From Sutcliffiella horikoshii (GTDB taxonomy: Bacteria > Bacillota > Bacilli > Bacillales > Bacillaceae_I), in NCBI RefSeq assembly GCF_021991925.1, contig NZ_RXZI01000007.1:124001-188000 (forward strand): 64,000 nt of DNA, written 5' to 3'. Shown here in pieces: positions 24,288 through 32,622 of this stretch. The notes beneath the pieces were generated by a model, which ran no database searches, was not told where the DNA came from, and was given only the letters and a program-made list of their open reading frames with translations. Each line of letters opens with the position of its first letter. The first letter of the stretch is position 1. The translations under genes and the position numbers were made by a program.

Positions 24288-25236
24288 AGGCAGCCAGTCG
24301 CTTCGGCCTTACTCTTTTTTTTGTGAAAAAACTATGCAGGAGCATGCCAATGATGATGATGAACAGACCGAGCATCCCCACTTCATTTGGTAACGGCGTG
24401 GAAAGGAGCATCACCTCTCCAATCAATACAAACAACACCTGAGTGGATTGTGTGGCTTCTACAGCTGCAAGCTTCTCCTGGCTGTTGCGGACCATGTCTG
24501 TCGCGATAAAGAACAAGGTTGTTGCGATCACTCCGGAAGAAATCGCAACAATGAATGTTTGCAGCACTTGTTCCTGCGAAGGCGCTCCAACCGAGAAATA
24601 ACCGGCTGCGGCAACACCTATCCATACCGGAATGGTAGCAAGCGTCATCCCAAGCACCCGTTGGAATGTGTCCAGCCTGCCTCCGCACACCTCCATCATC
24701 TTGCGGTTACCGAGTGGATAGGCAAAGGCCGCGACCGCAACAGGGAGGATTCCATAGAGTATCATGGATAAAGTAAGTCCTCTACCCTGTTGTGTTTGAA
24801 TCAACAGGACGCCAGCAAAAATGACAAAAGATATCATAAGTCCACGCAATGGAATCCGTTCGCGCACCTTCTCTCCATGAATTATTTTATAGAAAAAAGG
24901 ACCTAAAAGGACACCCGCAATAATGGTGAGTTGCCATGTTCCGGCGACAAGCCAACCTGGTCCGTATGCTGCAGCAAAAGTAATCGGACCGTAGAAAAGG
25001 ACAAAACCGGTGAAGCTCCATATACCCCAACCGAATGGGTTGGTTTTAATTTCAAGAAACAAAGGGCCGAGGTTTCCCCTCATCCATACAATGAAGAACA
25101 AAAACGGCACCATAAAGAAGAAACGCAGAGACGAACTCCAAAGCCAGCTACCACCTGAAAGTTCCATGGAGCGGTTCAAAATAAAAGTGACGGCAAAAAA
25201 CATAGAAGCTACTATGCCAATCAGAATGGCCTTCAC
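24286..25236 (-). CDS. DMT/EmrE-like multidrug exporter family protein
   Basis: About ten hydrophobic segments across 316 residues, in two five-helix halves, are typical of the drug/metabolite transporter superfamily. The middle has LPVAVAAFAYPLGNRKMMEVCGG and the second half TLFFIATDMVRNSQEKLAAVEATQSTQVLFVLIGE, as in the Bacillus multidrug resistance efflux transporter family. The start is GTG at 25236 with GGGGAGG eight bases upstream. It stands alone, with a terminator at its stop. The substrate is unknown. Confidence 0.82.
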   Translation of the reverse strand: MKAILIGIVASMFFAVTFILNRSMELSGGSWLWSSSLRFFFMVPFLFFIVWMRGNLGPLFLEIKTNPFGWGIWSFTGFVLFYGPITFAAAYGPGWLVAGTWQLTIIAGVLLGPFFYKIIHGEKVRERIPLRGLMISFVIFAGVLLIQTQQGRGLTLSMILYGILPVAVAAFAYPLGNRKMMEVCGGRLDTFQRVLGMTLATIPVWIGVAAAGYFSVGAPSQEQVLQTFIVAISSGVIATTLFFIATDMVRNSQEKLAAVEATQSTQVLFVLIGEVMLLSTPLPNEVGMLGLFIIIIGMLLHSFFTKKRVRPKRLAA

Positions 25237-25351
25237 GGAAATACCTCCCCTCTAAAGATATATTTTCATCATTATAATATAGAAAGAGCAGAAATATTTC
25301 GAATTTCGAAAATTATGATAAAATAAATGAAAATAAGATGCAAAGGGATGG

Positions 25352-26065
25352 ATGAAGTTGAAGCGGATGCTTGCCATTAGTGATATCCATGGGGATTTGG
25401 ATAAATTCGAAAGACTTCTTGAAATGATTCAATATGACAACAAACGGGACCAGCTCTTGTTACTTGGGGATTATGTGGATCGGGGGCCTAAGTCACGTGC
25501 AGTTTTGGACAAGGTGATCCAGTTGACTTCTGAAGGAGCCATCACTTTGATGGGAAATCACGACAAAATGATGATTGATGCATTTGAGAATCCCGAAGAC
25601 CCTCTTCATTTAAAAAGGTGGTACTACAACGGAGGTATCAAAACACTACAGAACTATGGGTACGAGATTGAGAAAGATGACGCAAAATATTGGTACCATA
25701 CGGATGAAATGCCAGAGCCTCTAGTAATTAATGAACAGATACGCCCACACCTGGAGTTTCTCAAAACTCTTTCCTTCTACCACGAGACAGATACACATAT
25801 ATTCGTTCATGCAGGTGTCCATCCAAACACAACTTTAGAACGTACAGATTCCCACACCTTAGTGTGGATAAGGGAAGAGTTCCACAAAGGATACACTGGT
25901 GAGAAGACCGTTATCTTCGGCCATACACCAACGAAGCATCTACATAAAAAGCCAGAAGTATACTTTGGTGAAAACAATATCATCGGGATTGATGGTGGTT
26001 GTGCTTACGGTGGGAGGCTGTATTGCTTTGAGGCTGCGCAAAAGAGAGTGTATTATACAGAATAG
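25352..26065 (+). CDS. Metallophosphoesterase (PrpE/ApaH-like)
   Basis: The calcineurin-like phosphoesterase motifs are complete: AISDIHGDLDKFERLL (DxH), LLLGDYVDRGPKSRAVL (GDxxDRG), LMGNHDKMM (GNHD), VHAGVHP and FGHTPTKHL (GHTP). At 237 residues it matches the PrpE / bis(5'-nucleosyl)-tetraphosphatase and Ser/Thr phosphatase group; which of the two activities it has cannot be read from sequence. The ATG at 25352 follows AAAGGG. It has its own terminator. Confidence 0.87.
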   Translation: MKLKRMLAISDIHGDLDKFERLLEMIQYDNKRDQLLLLGDYVDRGPKSRAVLDKVIQLTSEGAITLMGNHDKMMIDAFENPEDPLHLKRWYYNGGIKTLQNYGYEIEKDDAKYWYHTDEMPEPLVINEQIRPHLEFLKTLSFYHETDTHIFVHAGVHPNTTLERTDSHTLVWIREEFHKGYTGEKTVIFGHTPTKHLHKKPEVYFGENNIIGIDGGCAYGGRLYCFEAAQKRVYYTE

Positions 26066-26068
26066 CAA

Positions 26069-26108
26069 AAATCTCAGGGCTTCTCTTAACAGGGTGCCTC
26101 TGAGATTT
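26069..26108. terminator. Bidirectional terminator
   Basis: AAATCTCAG / CTGAGATTT with a long inner loop separates the metallophosphoesterase gene from the end of the xylose sensing operon. Confidence 0.7.
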
Positions 26109-26120
26109 CTTCAAAGAGTA

Positions 26121-27221
26121 TTATCTTTTATTCCCTGCATACACATCTTCTTCCAAATGAAATCCATCCGCAATCACTGTTTCATCGATATTTTCCTTAT
26201 TCACGGCTATCGGCGAAAGTAACACGGATGACACTTCCACTTTTCCATTGTTAACTTTACGTTCGGTGTCGATATATTCTCCCCTAGCCATAGCCACAGC
26301 AAGCCTTGCCGCTTCCTCCGCAAGAGTGGGGATCGGTTTATACACAGTCATTGTCTGGGTTCCTTCGACAATCCTTTGGGCGGCAGCAAGCTCTGCATCC
26401 TGCCCTGCAACCGGAACATCTCCTGCAATCCCCGCTTCCATGAGGACTTGAATGGCCATCCCCGCTGTTGCATCGTTTGCTGCAATGACTGCATCTATCT
26501 TCCCACCATTGGCTTTCAAGGCTTCCTGCATGTTGGCATATGCATTGCTTGGCAACCAATTTTTAGTCCACTGATCATATACGACCGTAATATCACCATT
26601 ATCAATGAAAGGCTGAAGGACGTTGAATACTCCCTTTTTGAACAGGTGAGCATTGTTATCCGTATCCGCACCGCCAATGTAGACATATTTGCCTTTGGGG
26701 ACAAGTTTTGTAATGGACTCTGCCTGCAGTTCCCCTACACGTTCATTGTCAAAAGAAACATAGAGGTCGATATCAGCATTTTTAATAAGTCTGTCATAGG
26801 AGAGCACTTTTATTCCTGCAAGGTGTGCCTTCTTGACGATGGTCGCTGCAGCTTCTGCGTTGTGCGGGACCACTACAAGGAGGTCGACACCTTGACTGAT
26901 CAATGTTTCCGCTTGTAGGACCTGCAGGGCGTCATCTCCGTTTGCTGCGAGTATTTCAACTTCTGCGCCAAGGTTTTCAACTGCTGTCTTGAATAGGTCA
27001 CGGTCTCTGAGCCATCTTTCCTCTTCCAAGGTGTCCATGGAAAAACCAATTTTTATTCCATCCTTATTAGGAACTGCTTCTTTTGCCGGCAGTAGGTCAA
27101 TGTTCTCGACAGATTTCACTTCCGGTTGCAAGGTCCTATCTACCTTTTCACAGCCCGAGGCTACAAAAAACAGAGCAAGTGACACAAACAGCGTTAGTAC
27201 TCTACCTATTCTAAGCTCCAT
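26121..27221 (-). CDS. XylF-like sugar-binding lipoprotein (second copy)
   Basis: This is a D-xylose-type solute-binding protein with a lipobox ending SGC. The mature part has GIKIGFSMDTLEEERWLRDRD, NGDDALQVLQAETLISQGVD, the hinge SYDRLIKNADIDLYVSFDN and GGADTDNNAHLFKKGV, all characteristic of XylF. I start it at ATG 27221, nine bases after GAGAGG; a GTG nine bases further upstream has poorer spacing. It is the last gene of the sensing operon, 21 bases after the YesN-type regulator, and not beside a permease. It may act as a second, differently tuned binding protein for XylGH or as part of signal perception; both are inference. Confidence 0.85.
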   Translation of the reverse strand: MELRIGRVLTLFVSLALFFVASGCEKVDRTLQPEVKSVENIDLLPAKEAVPNKDGIKIGFSMDTLEEERWLRDRDLFKTAVENLGAEVEILAANGDDALQVLQAETLISQGVDLLVVVPHNAEAAATIVKKAHLAGIKVLSYDRLIKNADIDLYVSFDNERVGELQAESITKLVPKGKYVYIGGADTDNNAHLFKKGVFNVLQPFIDNGDITVVYDQWTKNWLPSNAYANMQEALKANGGKIDAVIAANDATAGMAIQVLMEAGIAGDVPVAGQDAELAAAQRIVEGTQTMTVYKPIPTLAEEAARLAVAMARGEYIDTERKVNNGKVEVSSVLLSPIAVNKENIDETVIADGFHLEEDVYAGNKR

Positions 27222-27242
27222 TCCCTCCACCCTCTCTGCCTA

Positions 27243-28784
27243 TTAAACTTTATTTCGGAGCAGTGTTTTACGATACTCTTTTGGTGAAACGTTGGTCATT
27301 TTTTTAAATACCTTGCTGAAATAGTTTGGATCATGGTAGCCGACTTCAAAGGTAATTTCCTTGATACTCTTGTCCAAATCGCTCATGAGCCGCTTCGCTT
27401 TTTCCATCCTGCATTCCGTCAGGAAGTCGATATAGTTGATGCCCTGCTTTTCCTTGAACATCTTACTAATATAAATAGGGCTTAATCCAACTTTTCGGGC
27501 CAATGTATCGAGCGATATATCCTGATGTGAATGGTCCATGATATACTGTTTTATCTGCTGGATGGTATCTGCCTCCAAGTGGTTGTAGTGGTCGTCAAAA
27601 GATTGTTTCATCACCTCAAGGAGTTGCCTTGTTTCCGAACGAAGCTGGCGATAATTTGTTGTTTGTACGGAATAGAGTGGCGTAGCAGTCTCCACTCCCA
27701 TTTCATTCATCAAGTGTGAAATAATCCAGAGTACCTCAAGCATCCGTTGCTGGCTGTGCAGTAAGTTGGCTCCTTCATTTTCATAGCATTGAAAAGTGCT
27801 CATGACATTCTTATACACATCATCCCATTGGCCAAGTCGGATGAGGTCGGCATATTCCTTTTGATGATTTTTGTCCAAGTGGCCATTTCGTACATCCGGA
27901 TTACTATGGATATCTGTATAAAAACGGTAGTTGGTCATAGCTTTTGAATCCATTGTAGCCATGAGGGCGTCCTGATAGGATTGGCGAACCTGGTCCAGAG
28001 AGCTGCAAACCTCCCCTATTCCGATGAACCAATCAGTACTATATCCTTTTTTTGCAATAGATAGAATTTCTCGCGCAAGTGTACTAGCCTGGGATCGATA
28101 GGTCTTATCTGGCTGCCGAAACACAATGATTGGTAGCTGATTTCCATATAGTGCTCCTACCCACCCGCTTTTTGACTGCCTTACCTTTTTCTTGATCATG
28201 GAATAATTCGATTCAGATCCTGATGGCAATAGGACTATCATGGCAAACATCTCATTGGTCGAAGGGATATCAAGCATCTCCACTAGCATGTCCACATGAA
28301 CTTCATGCACGTGGTCGAACAGCAGCTGTGTTACGACATCCGTCTCAACGAGGGTCAGCGTTTTTTCTAATGCCGCTTCCTGAAGCTGGTTCTTAGCTTG
28401 CTGGGCCTTCTCCTGCTCAATCTGCTCCAGTACTTTCCCGACTGTCGATTTAATTTCGCTAATTTTGCTAGGCTTTAGAATATAATCTTTGACACCAAGC
28501 TTGATAGCCGCCTTGACATAGCCGAATGTATCATATGCGGTGACCATGATGAATTTTGTCTTTGGGTGTTTGGCACTGATTTGTTCCACTGCTTCTAATC
28601 CGTTCATCCCGGGCATCTTGATATCCATCAGAATTAAGTCAGGGAGGAAGTCAGCGGCCATTTCCACTGCCATTTTTCCGTTTTTGGCCTGTTTGATTTG
28701 TAGGTCAGGAAAGTTTCTTTCCAGTATGGTTTGCATGCCTTCGCGTTCAATTTGTTCATCATCTACTATGAGGAGTTCAATCAT
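27243..28784 (-). CDS. YesN-type response regulator (REC + AraC HTH)
   Basis: The receiver domain spans residues 1-120: acidic pocket LIVDDEQIEREG, phospho-acceptor Asp in LPDLILMDIKMPGMNG, and Lys in ILKPSKISE. A helical linker of about 270 residues follows. The last 100 residues are two AraC-type helix-turn-helix motifs (LSPIYISKMFKEKQGINYID and EVGYHDPNYFSKVFKKMTNVSPKEYRK). It is the partner of the kinase encoded upstream. In Clostridium beijerinckii a XylFII-LytS-YesN system activates xylFGH; the same order of parts here makes xylFGH the likely target. GAAAGGAG precedes the ATG. Confidence 0.9.
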   Translation of the reverse strand: MIELLIVDDEQIEREGMQTILERNFPDLQIKQAKNGKMAVEMAADFLPDLILMDIKMPGMNGLEAVEQISAKHPKTKFIMVTAYDTFGYVKAAIKLGVKDYILKPSKISEIKSTVGKVLEQIEQEKAQQAKNQLQEAALEKTLTLVETDVVTQLLFDHVHEVHVDMLVEMLDIPSTNEMFAMIVLLPSGSESNYSMIKKKVRQSKSGWVGALYGNQLPIIVFRQPDKTYRSQASTLAREILSIAKKGYSTDWFIGIGEVCSSLDQVRQSYQDALMATMDSKAMTNYRFYTDIHSNPDVRNGHLDKNHQKEYADLIRLGQWDDVYKNVMSTFQCYENEGANLLHSQQRMLEVLWIISHLMNEMGVETATPLYSVQTTNYRQLRSETRQLLEVMKQSFDDHYNHLEADTIQQIKQYIMDHSHQDISLDTLARKVGLSPIYISKMFKEKQGINYIDFLTECRMEKAKRLMSDLDKSIKEITFEVGYHDPNYFSKVFKKMTNVSPKEYRKTLLRNKV

Positions 28785-28915
28785 CCAATTCGACTCCTTT
28801 CATTTTTGATATTCTATTTCATTCCTGCAGATTTTCGTTCCAGGTGTTCGCTTATCCAAGGGACGGTGCTTGAGTCTCACACTTTGCACTACCATCAATA
28901 GGAAGCATTCAGAAA

Positions 28916-30343
28916 TTACGCTTTTATTTTCAAAATTATCTTAGTACCTTGGCCTTGTATACCTTTAATATCAATGACATCGTCATATCCATAAAATAGC
29001 CGCAGACGTTTCACGACATTGCTGAACCCGAGACCGGTTGAGTGTCCTTCTGTAGGTGGAGGGGATTCTTCATTCAGGATCTGCTGGATTTTCTGTTGTG
29101 GCATGCCCATTCCATCGTCCTCTATTTCTATCTGCACCTGGCTTCCTGTATGTTTAACCCGGAACCAGATGTTTCCTCCATCTTCCTTCGGTTCCACCGC
29201 ATGGATGACGGCATTTTCGATGATGGGTTGGAGGGTCAGGGCTGGAATTTTCAAGTCTAGGCACGATTCATCTATATCCATATTCAACTGTAGCCGATCG
29301 GTAAAACGTGCCTTCTGTATCTCCATGTATTGTTTCAATACTTGGATCTCATCGTGGAGCGTCACCGAACGGTCTTGCCTCTTTAAATTGTAGCGAAGTA
29401 TTCCCGCCACACTTACAAGTAGATCACTCGTTTCCTCCGACCCTTCCAGATAGGCTTTTTTCGAAAGGGTATTAAGGGTGTTGAAAAGAAAGTGCGGGTT
29501 GATTTGACTCTGCAGACTTCTAAACTGGCTTTCTTGCAAAAGAAGCTTACTTTCCTGAAGCTCCCGCTCAAGTGCAGCTTTCTGCTTGATTTCCGAAATC
29601 AGGTTGTTGATATTAATTCGCATCCGGTCGAACGTCCTTGCCAAAAAGGCGATTTCATCATTGGTCTCCACTTTCACCTGCTGATCAAAATTCCCTTTGG
29701 ACAGTTCATTGGCCGCTTTTGTCAGCTGAAATACAGGCCGGGTGATTGTAAGCGAGAACCAGTAGGTGACAAGTAGCAGTAAACAGGTGATCAGTAGCAG
29801 GATCCATATCCCAAGCTTGATCACTTCGCCTGATTGTTCAATGATTCCCCTATAAAATCGGTCGAAAGTATTCAGTTCTATGTCAATCAAAGTCAATGTC
29901 ATTTCTGAGATATAGGTGGTGAGACGGGTCGCCTCTGCGAATTCCTGAGCCGCTGCCTCCGTATCATTTTCCGATTGAAACATGATAGACCTGTCCGTTG
30001 TTTCCACTAGACTATCGATTAGATTCATATAGTTGGTTAAGGTAAAATCATTTTCTGTATTTCTCAAATGTTGAACACCGTATTTTGCCTGCTGTACCTG
30101 GTTCTTGCTTTCTGTCAGATGGTCCAAACTTTCTTGAGTTGGATCAATGGTATAATTATTAAGGTCCGTAACAAGCTGTTGACTTGCCTTTGTCACTTCA
30201 TTCATGCTCAAGTACCGTTGCAGGATATCGTTATACTGTTTATGGGTTTTGTGGTTATAATATGTAAGCGCTATCCAAATTGCCGACATGATGACCAATA
30301 CTACTGTAGTAAGAGTAAGAATTTTCTTTTGGATACTTGTCAT
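28916..30343 (-). CDS. LytS/YesM-type sensor histidine kinase
   Basis: Two membrane helices (about residues 7-27 and 176-197) bracket a helical extracytoplasmic region of about 150 residues that lacks a Cache-like sequence. A HAMP domain (TRPVFQLTKAANELSKGNFD) follows, then the His_kinase block with phospho-acceptor His in LQSQINPHFLFNTLNTLS, and an HATPase domain (PIIENAVIHAVEP, IEDDGMGMP, GLGFSNVVKRL). Ligand input probably comes from the membrane-anchored sugar-binding protein encoded just upstream, whose stop overlaps this start by four bases. A 131-bp gap without a clear terminator separates it from the regulator gene. Confidence 0.9.
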   Translation of the reverse strand: MTSIQKKILTLTTVVLVIMSAIWIALTYYNHKTHKQYNDILQRYLSMNEVTKASQQLVTDLNNYTIDPTQESLDHLTESKNQVQQAKYGVQHLRNTENDFTLTNYMNLIDSLVETTDRSIMFQSENDTEAAAQEFAEATRLTTYISEMTLTLIDIELNTFDRFYRGIIEQSGEVIKLGIWILLLITCLLLLVTYWFSLTITRPVFQLTKAANELSKGNFDQQVKVETNDEIAFLARTFDRMRININNLISEIKQKAALERELQESKLLLQESQFRSLQSQINPHFLFNTLNTLSKKAYLEGSEETSDLLVSVAGILRYNLKRQDRSVTLHDEIQVLKQYMEIQKARFTDRLQLNMDIDESCLDLKIPALTLQPIIENAVIHAVEPKEDGGNIWFRVKHTGSQVQIEIEDDGMGMPQQKIQQILNEESPPPTEGHSTGLGFSNVVKRLRLFYGYDDVIDIKGIQGQGTKIILKIKA

Positions 30344-31317
30344 CGAACATCCGCTGCTTTCCTGATTCTGATATCTGTCAAGTACCCGTCTTTATCAAGT
30401 GGAACGGTTTCCCCATTTAACCATTCCTTCATTAGCTGGACACTTTTTCTTCCCATTTCTTCCGGGGATTGTTCTATGACCCCGTCCAACTTCCCTTGCA
30501 TTAAAAGGGACAACGACTCAGGTCCATCGTCAAAAGTATAGATATGATACGGTTCCACCTGTGATCGCTTACTTATCTCCCCGATCATTGCACCGGCAAC
30601 ATTGGCATTGATGGCAATGAATGCGTCTATATCCGGCTCTTTGTTCATCACATCTTGAGTGGCGGCAATAACCTGCTCCCTCGTGTCATCGGTAGTGGCA
30701 TGAATCATACGGATGTCATGGTAGAATTTCAGCATATCCCGAATTCCGTCCATCCGTTGCTTTTGGTAATATTCCTGGTTTGTGTCATACATTAGTACGA
30801 CATTCCCTTCTCTTCCCATATCCTTCAATATTTGACTTGCAATCATTTTACCTGCTTCATATTGATTGGAGCCGACATAGGTGCGCCGGATACTTTCCCC
30901 CATGGGCACATCATTGGCCACCGTTATGATAGGTATGCCATGAAAGGCGGCCTTCACCTTCGTCAATTCCTTGAATTCATCTGTATCCAGCCCCTGGATG
31001 ATGATGCCATCCACTTTGGACTGTATGGCAACCTCTATATTTTTCAGGAAGTCCTCCTGATTCTTTCCGTAGCTTCCCCACACTTCAAGGCTCACTTTAC
31101 TTTGTTTCGCCTGTTTACTGGCACCTTCACTCACCTTATCCCAGAACGGTGTTTCCATATCCTGCGTTATCAGAACCAGACGATGTTCCTCTCTACTCGA
31201 ACTTAGCGCTTGGGGCAACTGCCAATCGGATTGGAAGACTTTTTGTGCGGATAAGAAAGTAAGGTGACATAGTAGAATAATAATGATACAAATTGCTAGA
31301 ATCCCAGTTTTCCGCAA
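30340..31317 (-). CDS. Membrane-anchored sugar-binding sensor protein (XylFII-like)
   Basis: A single N-terminal hydrophobic helix (residues 5-24) with no lipobox cysteine suggests an uncleaved anchor. The rest is a periplasmic-binding-protein type I fold of the RbsB/LacI kind: LVLITQDMETPFWDKVSEGA, KVDGIIIQGLD, IPIITVANDVPMGESIRRTYVGSN and DAFIAINANVAGAMI. It is coupled to the kinase by a four-base overlap and precedes the ABC genes' terminator, not a permease. This matches the XylFII position in the clostridial three-component system, where the binding protein contacts the kinase sensor domain. The start is TTG at 31317, after GGGGAT. Xylose as ligand is inferred from the locus. Confidence 0.85.
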   Translation of the reverse strand: MRKTGILAICIIIILLCHLTFLSAQKVFQSDWQLPQALSSSREEHRLVLITQDMETPFWDKVSEGASKQAKQSKVSLEVWGSYGKNQEDFLKNIEVAIQSKVDGIIIQGLDTDEFKELTKVKAAFHGIPIITVANDVPMGESIRRTYVGSNQYEAGKMIASQILKDMGREGNVVLMYDTNQEYYQKQRMDGIRDMLKFYHDIRMIHATTDDTREQVIAATQDVMNKEPDIDAFIAINANVAGAMIGEISKRSQVEPYHIYTFDDGPESLSLLMQGKLDGVIEQSPEEMGRKSVQLMKEWLNGETVPLDKDGYLTDIRIRKAADVR

Positions 31318-31383
31318 GTGTGATATCCCCTTCCCCCGATTGGGTGTACTAATTTCATCATAGCACCTAATGAAAATAGTACA

Positions 31384-31416
31384 ATCCCTGTTGGTTTAAA
31401 AGGAACCAACAGGGAT
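31384..31416 (-). terminator. Terminator of xylFGH
   Basis: ATCCCTGTTGGTT and AACCAACAGGGAT form a thirteen-base perfect stem downstream of xylH. The minus-strand sequence after it is only moderately U-rich (TGTACTATTTTC), so some read-through into the sensing operon is possible. A weak promoter (TTGTAC, 16 bases, TATGAT) lies between here and the 31317 start. Confidence 0.75.
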
Positions 31417-31437
31417 AGCCAGTTATTGATACTATCA

Positions 31438-32610
31438 TTATCTTTTTTTACGGGTCATGACATCAAAGATTACCGCTCCAGCGAGTACTCCCCCGCGGAT
31501 CATATACTGATAAGATATTCCAACGCCAAGCAAATTCATCCCATTGGATAGAGAAGCCATTACGATTGCGCCGATAATGGCACCTGTCACTTTCCCCACT
31601 CCTCCAGCAGAAGAAACTCCCCCCACATAAGCAGCAGCTATAGCATCAAGCTCGAAAAGTGTTCCTGCAGTTGTTGTAGCAGATTGCAGACGTGCCGTGA
31701 ACAGAATACCTGAAAGTGCAGCAAGCATCCCCATCGAACCGAATACAATATAGGTAATCTTTTTTACATTAATCCCGCTCAAGTGTGCAGCTTCCGGATT
31801 GCTTCCAACCGCATAGATATGACGGCCGAGTACCGTTTTGGTTGTTAGGAAGTGATAGACGACAACCACCAATAATATGATAATTACTGTCCAAGAGAAT
31901 CCATTATAACCTGCGAGTATCCAAGTGATGTAACCAATGATTCCTGAGACAAAGATAAGCTTCAGTGCAAATATAGGTTTTGACACCACTTCAAAATCAT
32001 ATTTGATTTTGTTTTTCCGGGTGGAAATTTCACTAAAAATGTATAGTAGAATACCAACCAACCCTACTAAAAGGGAAAGCAGGTGCAAACCATTCACTTC
32101 CACAAGGGATGGAATGTATCCATTTCCGATTGCATTGAAGGTATCATCTTGGATGATGATTGTACCAGTCTTTTCTGTCACTTGCAGCAGAGCACCACGG
32201 AATATAAGCATTCCGGCAAGTGTGGCAACGAAGGATGGTATCCCAATCTGGGCAATGAGCACCCCATTGAAAAGACCGACCGCAATCCCTAGAAGTAAAA
32301 TAATTGGAATTGTCAGCCAGACGGATACCCCAGCTTGGGTAAGGAGGATTGCCGCAATCGCTCCAAGGAATCCTGCCGCATATCCGACGGACAAGTCGAT
32401 ATGCCGAATGACGATCACAAGCGTCATCCCTACTGCTAGTACTGCGATATAGCCGGCAGAGTCCAGTAGATTACTAATGTTACGCGACGACATGAACAAG
32501 CCGTCTGTCATAAATGTAAAGGTTAGAATGATAACAAATAGTGCGATATACATCCCGTAGTCACGGATGTTTTCATGAATCAATGTTCTGGCTTCCTGGA
32601 AAACATTCAT
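31438..32610 (-). CDS. xylH: XylH, xylose ABC transporter permease
   Basis: This BPD_transp_2-type permease has about ten membrane helices in 390 residues. It carries the block ISNLLDSAGYIAVLAVGMTLVIV, the conserved GNPEAAHLSGINVKKITYIVFG cytoplasmic loop that contacts the ATPase, and DAIAAAYVGGVSSAGGVGKV. These are typical of the XylH/RbsC family. It forms the membrane channel with XylG and receives xylose from XylF. It follows xylG by 12 bases and ends at a strong hairpin. Confidence 0.92.
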   Translation of the reverse strand: MNVFQEARTLIHENIRDYGMYIALFVIILTFTFMTDGLFMSSRNISNLLDSAGYIAVLAVGMTLVIVIRHIDLSVGYAAGFLGAIAAILLTQAGVSVWLTIPIILLLGIAVGLFNGVLIAQIGIPSFVATLAGMLIFRGALLQVTEKTGTIIIQDDTFNAIGNGYIPSLVEVNGLHLLSLLVGLVGILLYIFSEISTRKNKIKYDFEVVSKPIFALKLIFVSGIIGYITWILAGYNGFSWTVIIILLVVVVYHFLTTKTVLGRHIYAVGSNPEAAHLSGINVKKITYIVFGSMGMLAALSGILFTARLQSATTTAGTLFELDAIAAAYVGGVSSAGGVGKVTGAIIGAIVMASLSNGMNLLGVGISYQYMIRGGVLAGAVIFDVMTRKKR

Positions 32611-32622
32611 TGTAATAACCCC

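Noticed and set aside
26376-26918. 180-residue ORF on the plus strand inside the XylF-like gene
   Set aside because: It lies fully antisense to a well-supported binding-protein gene, has no ribosome binding site and no recognisable domain.
28785-28915. Terminator between kinase and regulator genes of the sensing operon
   Set aside because: The sequence has some GC-rich words (AAGCACCGTCCC) but no matching second arm, so I do not call a hairpin.
29019-29393. 124-residue ORF antisense to the histidine kinase
   Set aside because: The kinase HATPase domain on the other strand is unambiguous and the antisense reading is low-complexity Ser/Cys-rich.
31937-32452. 171-residue plus-strand ORF over xylH
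   Set aside because: It is the reverse shadow of a membrane protein; the composition is an artefact of reversed hydrophobic codons.
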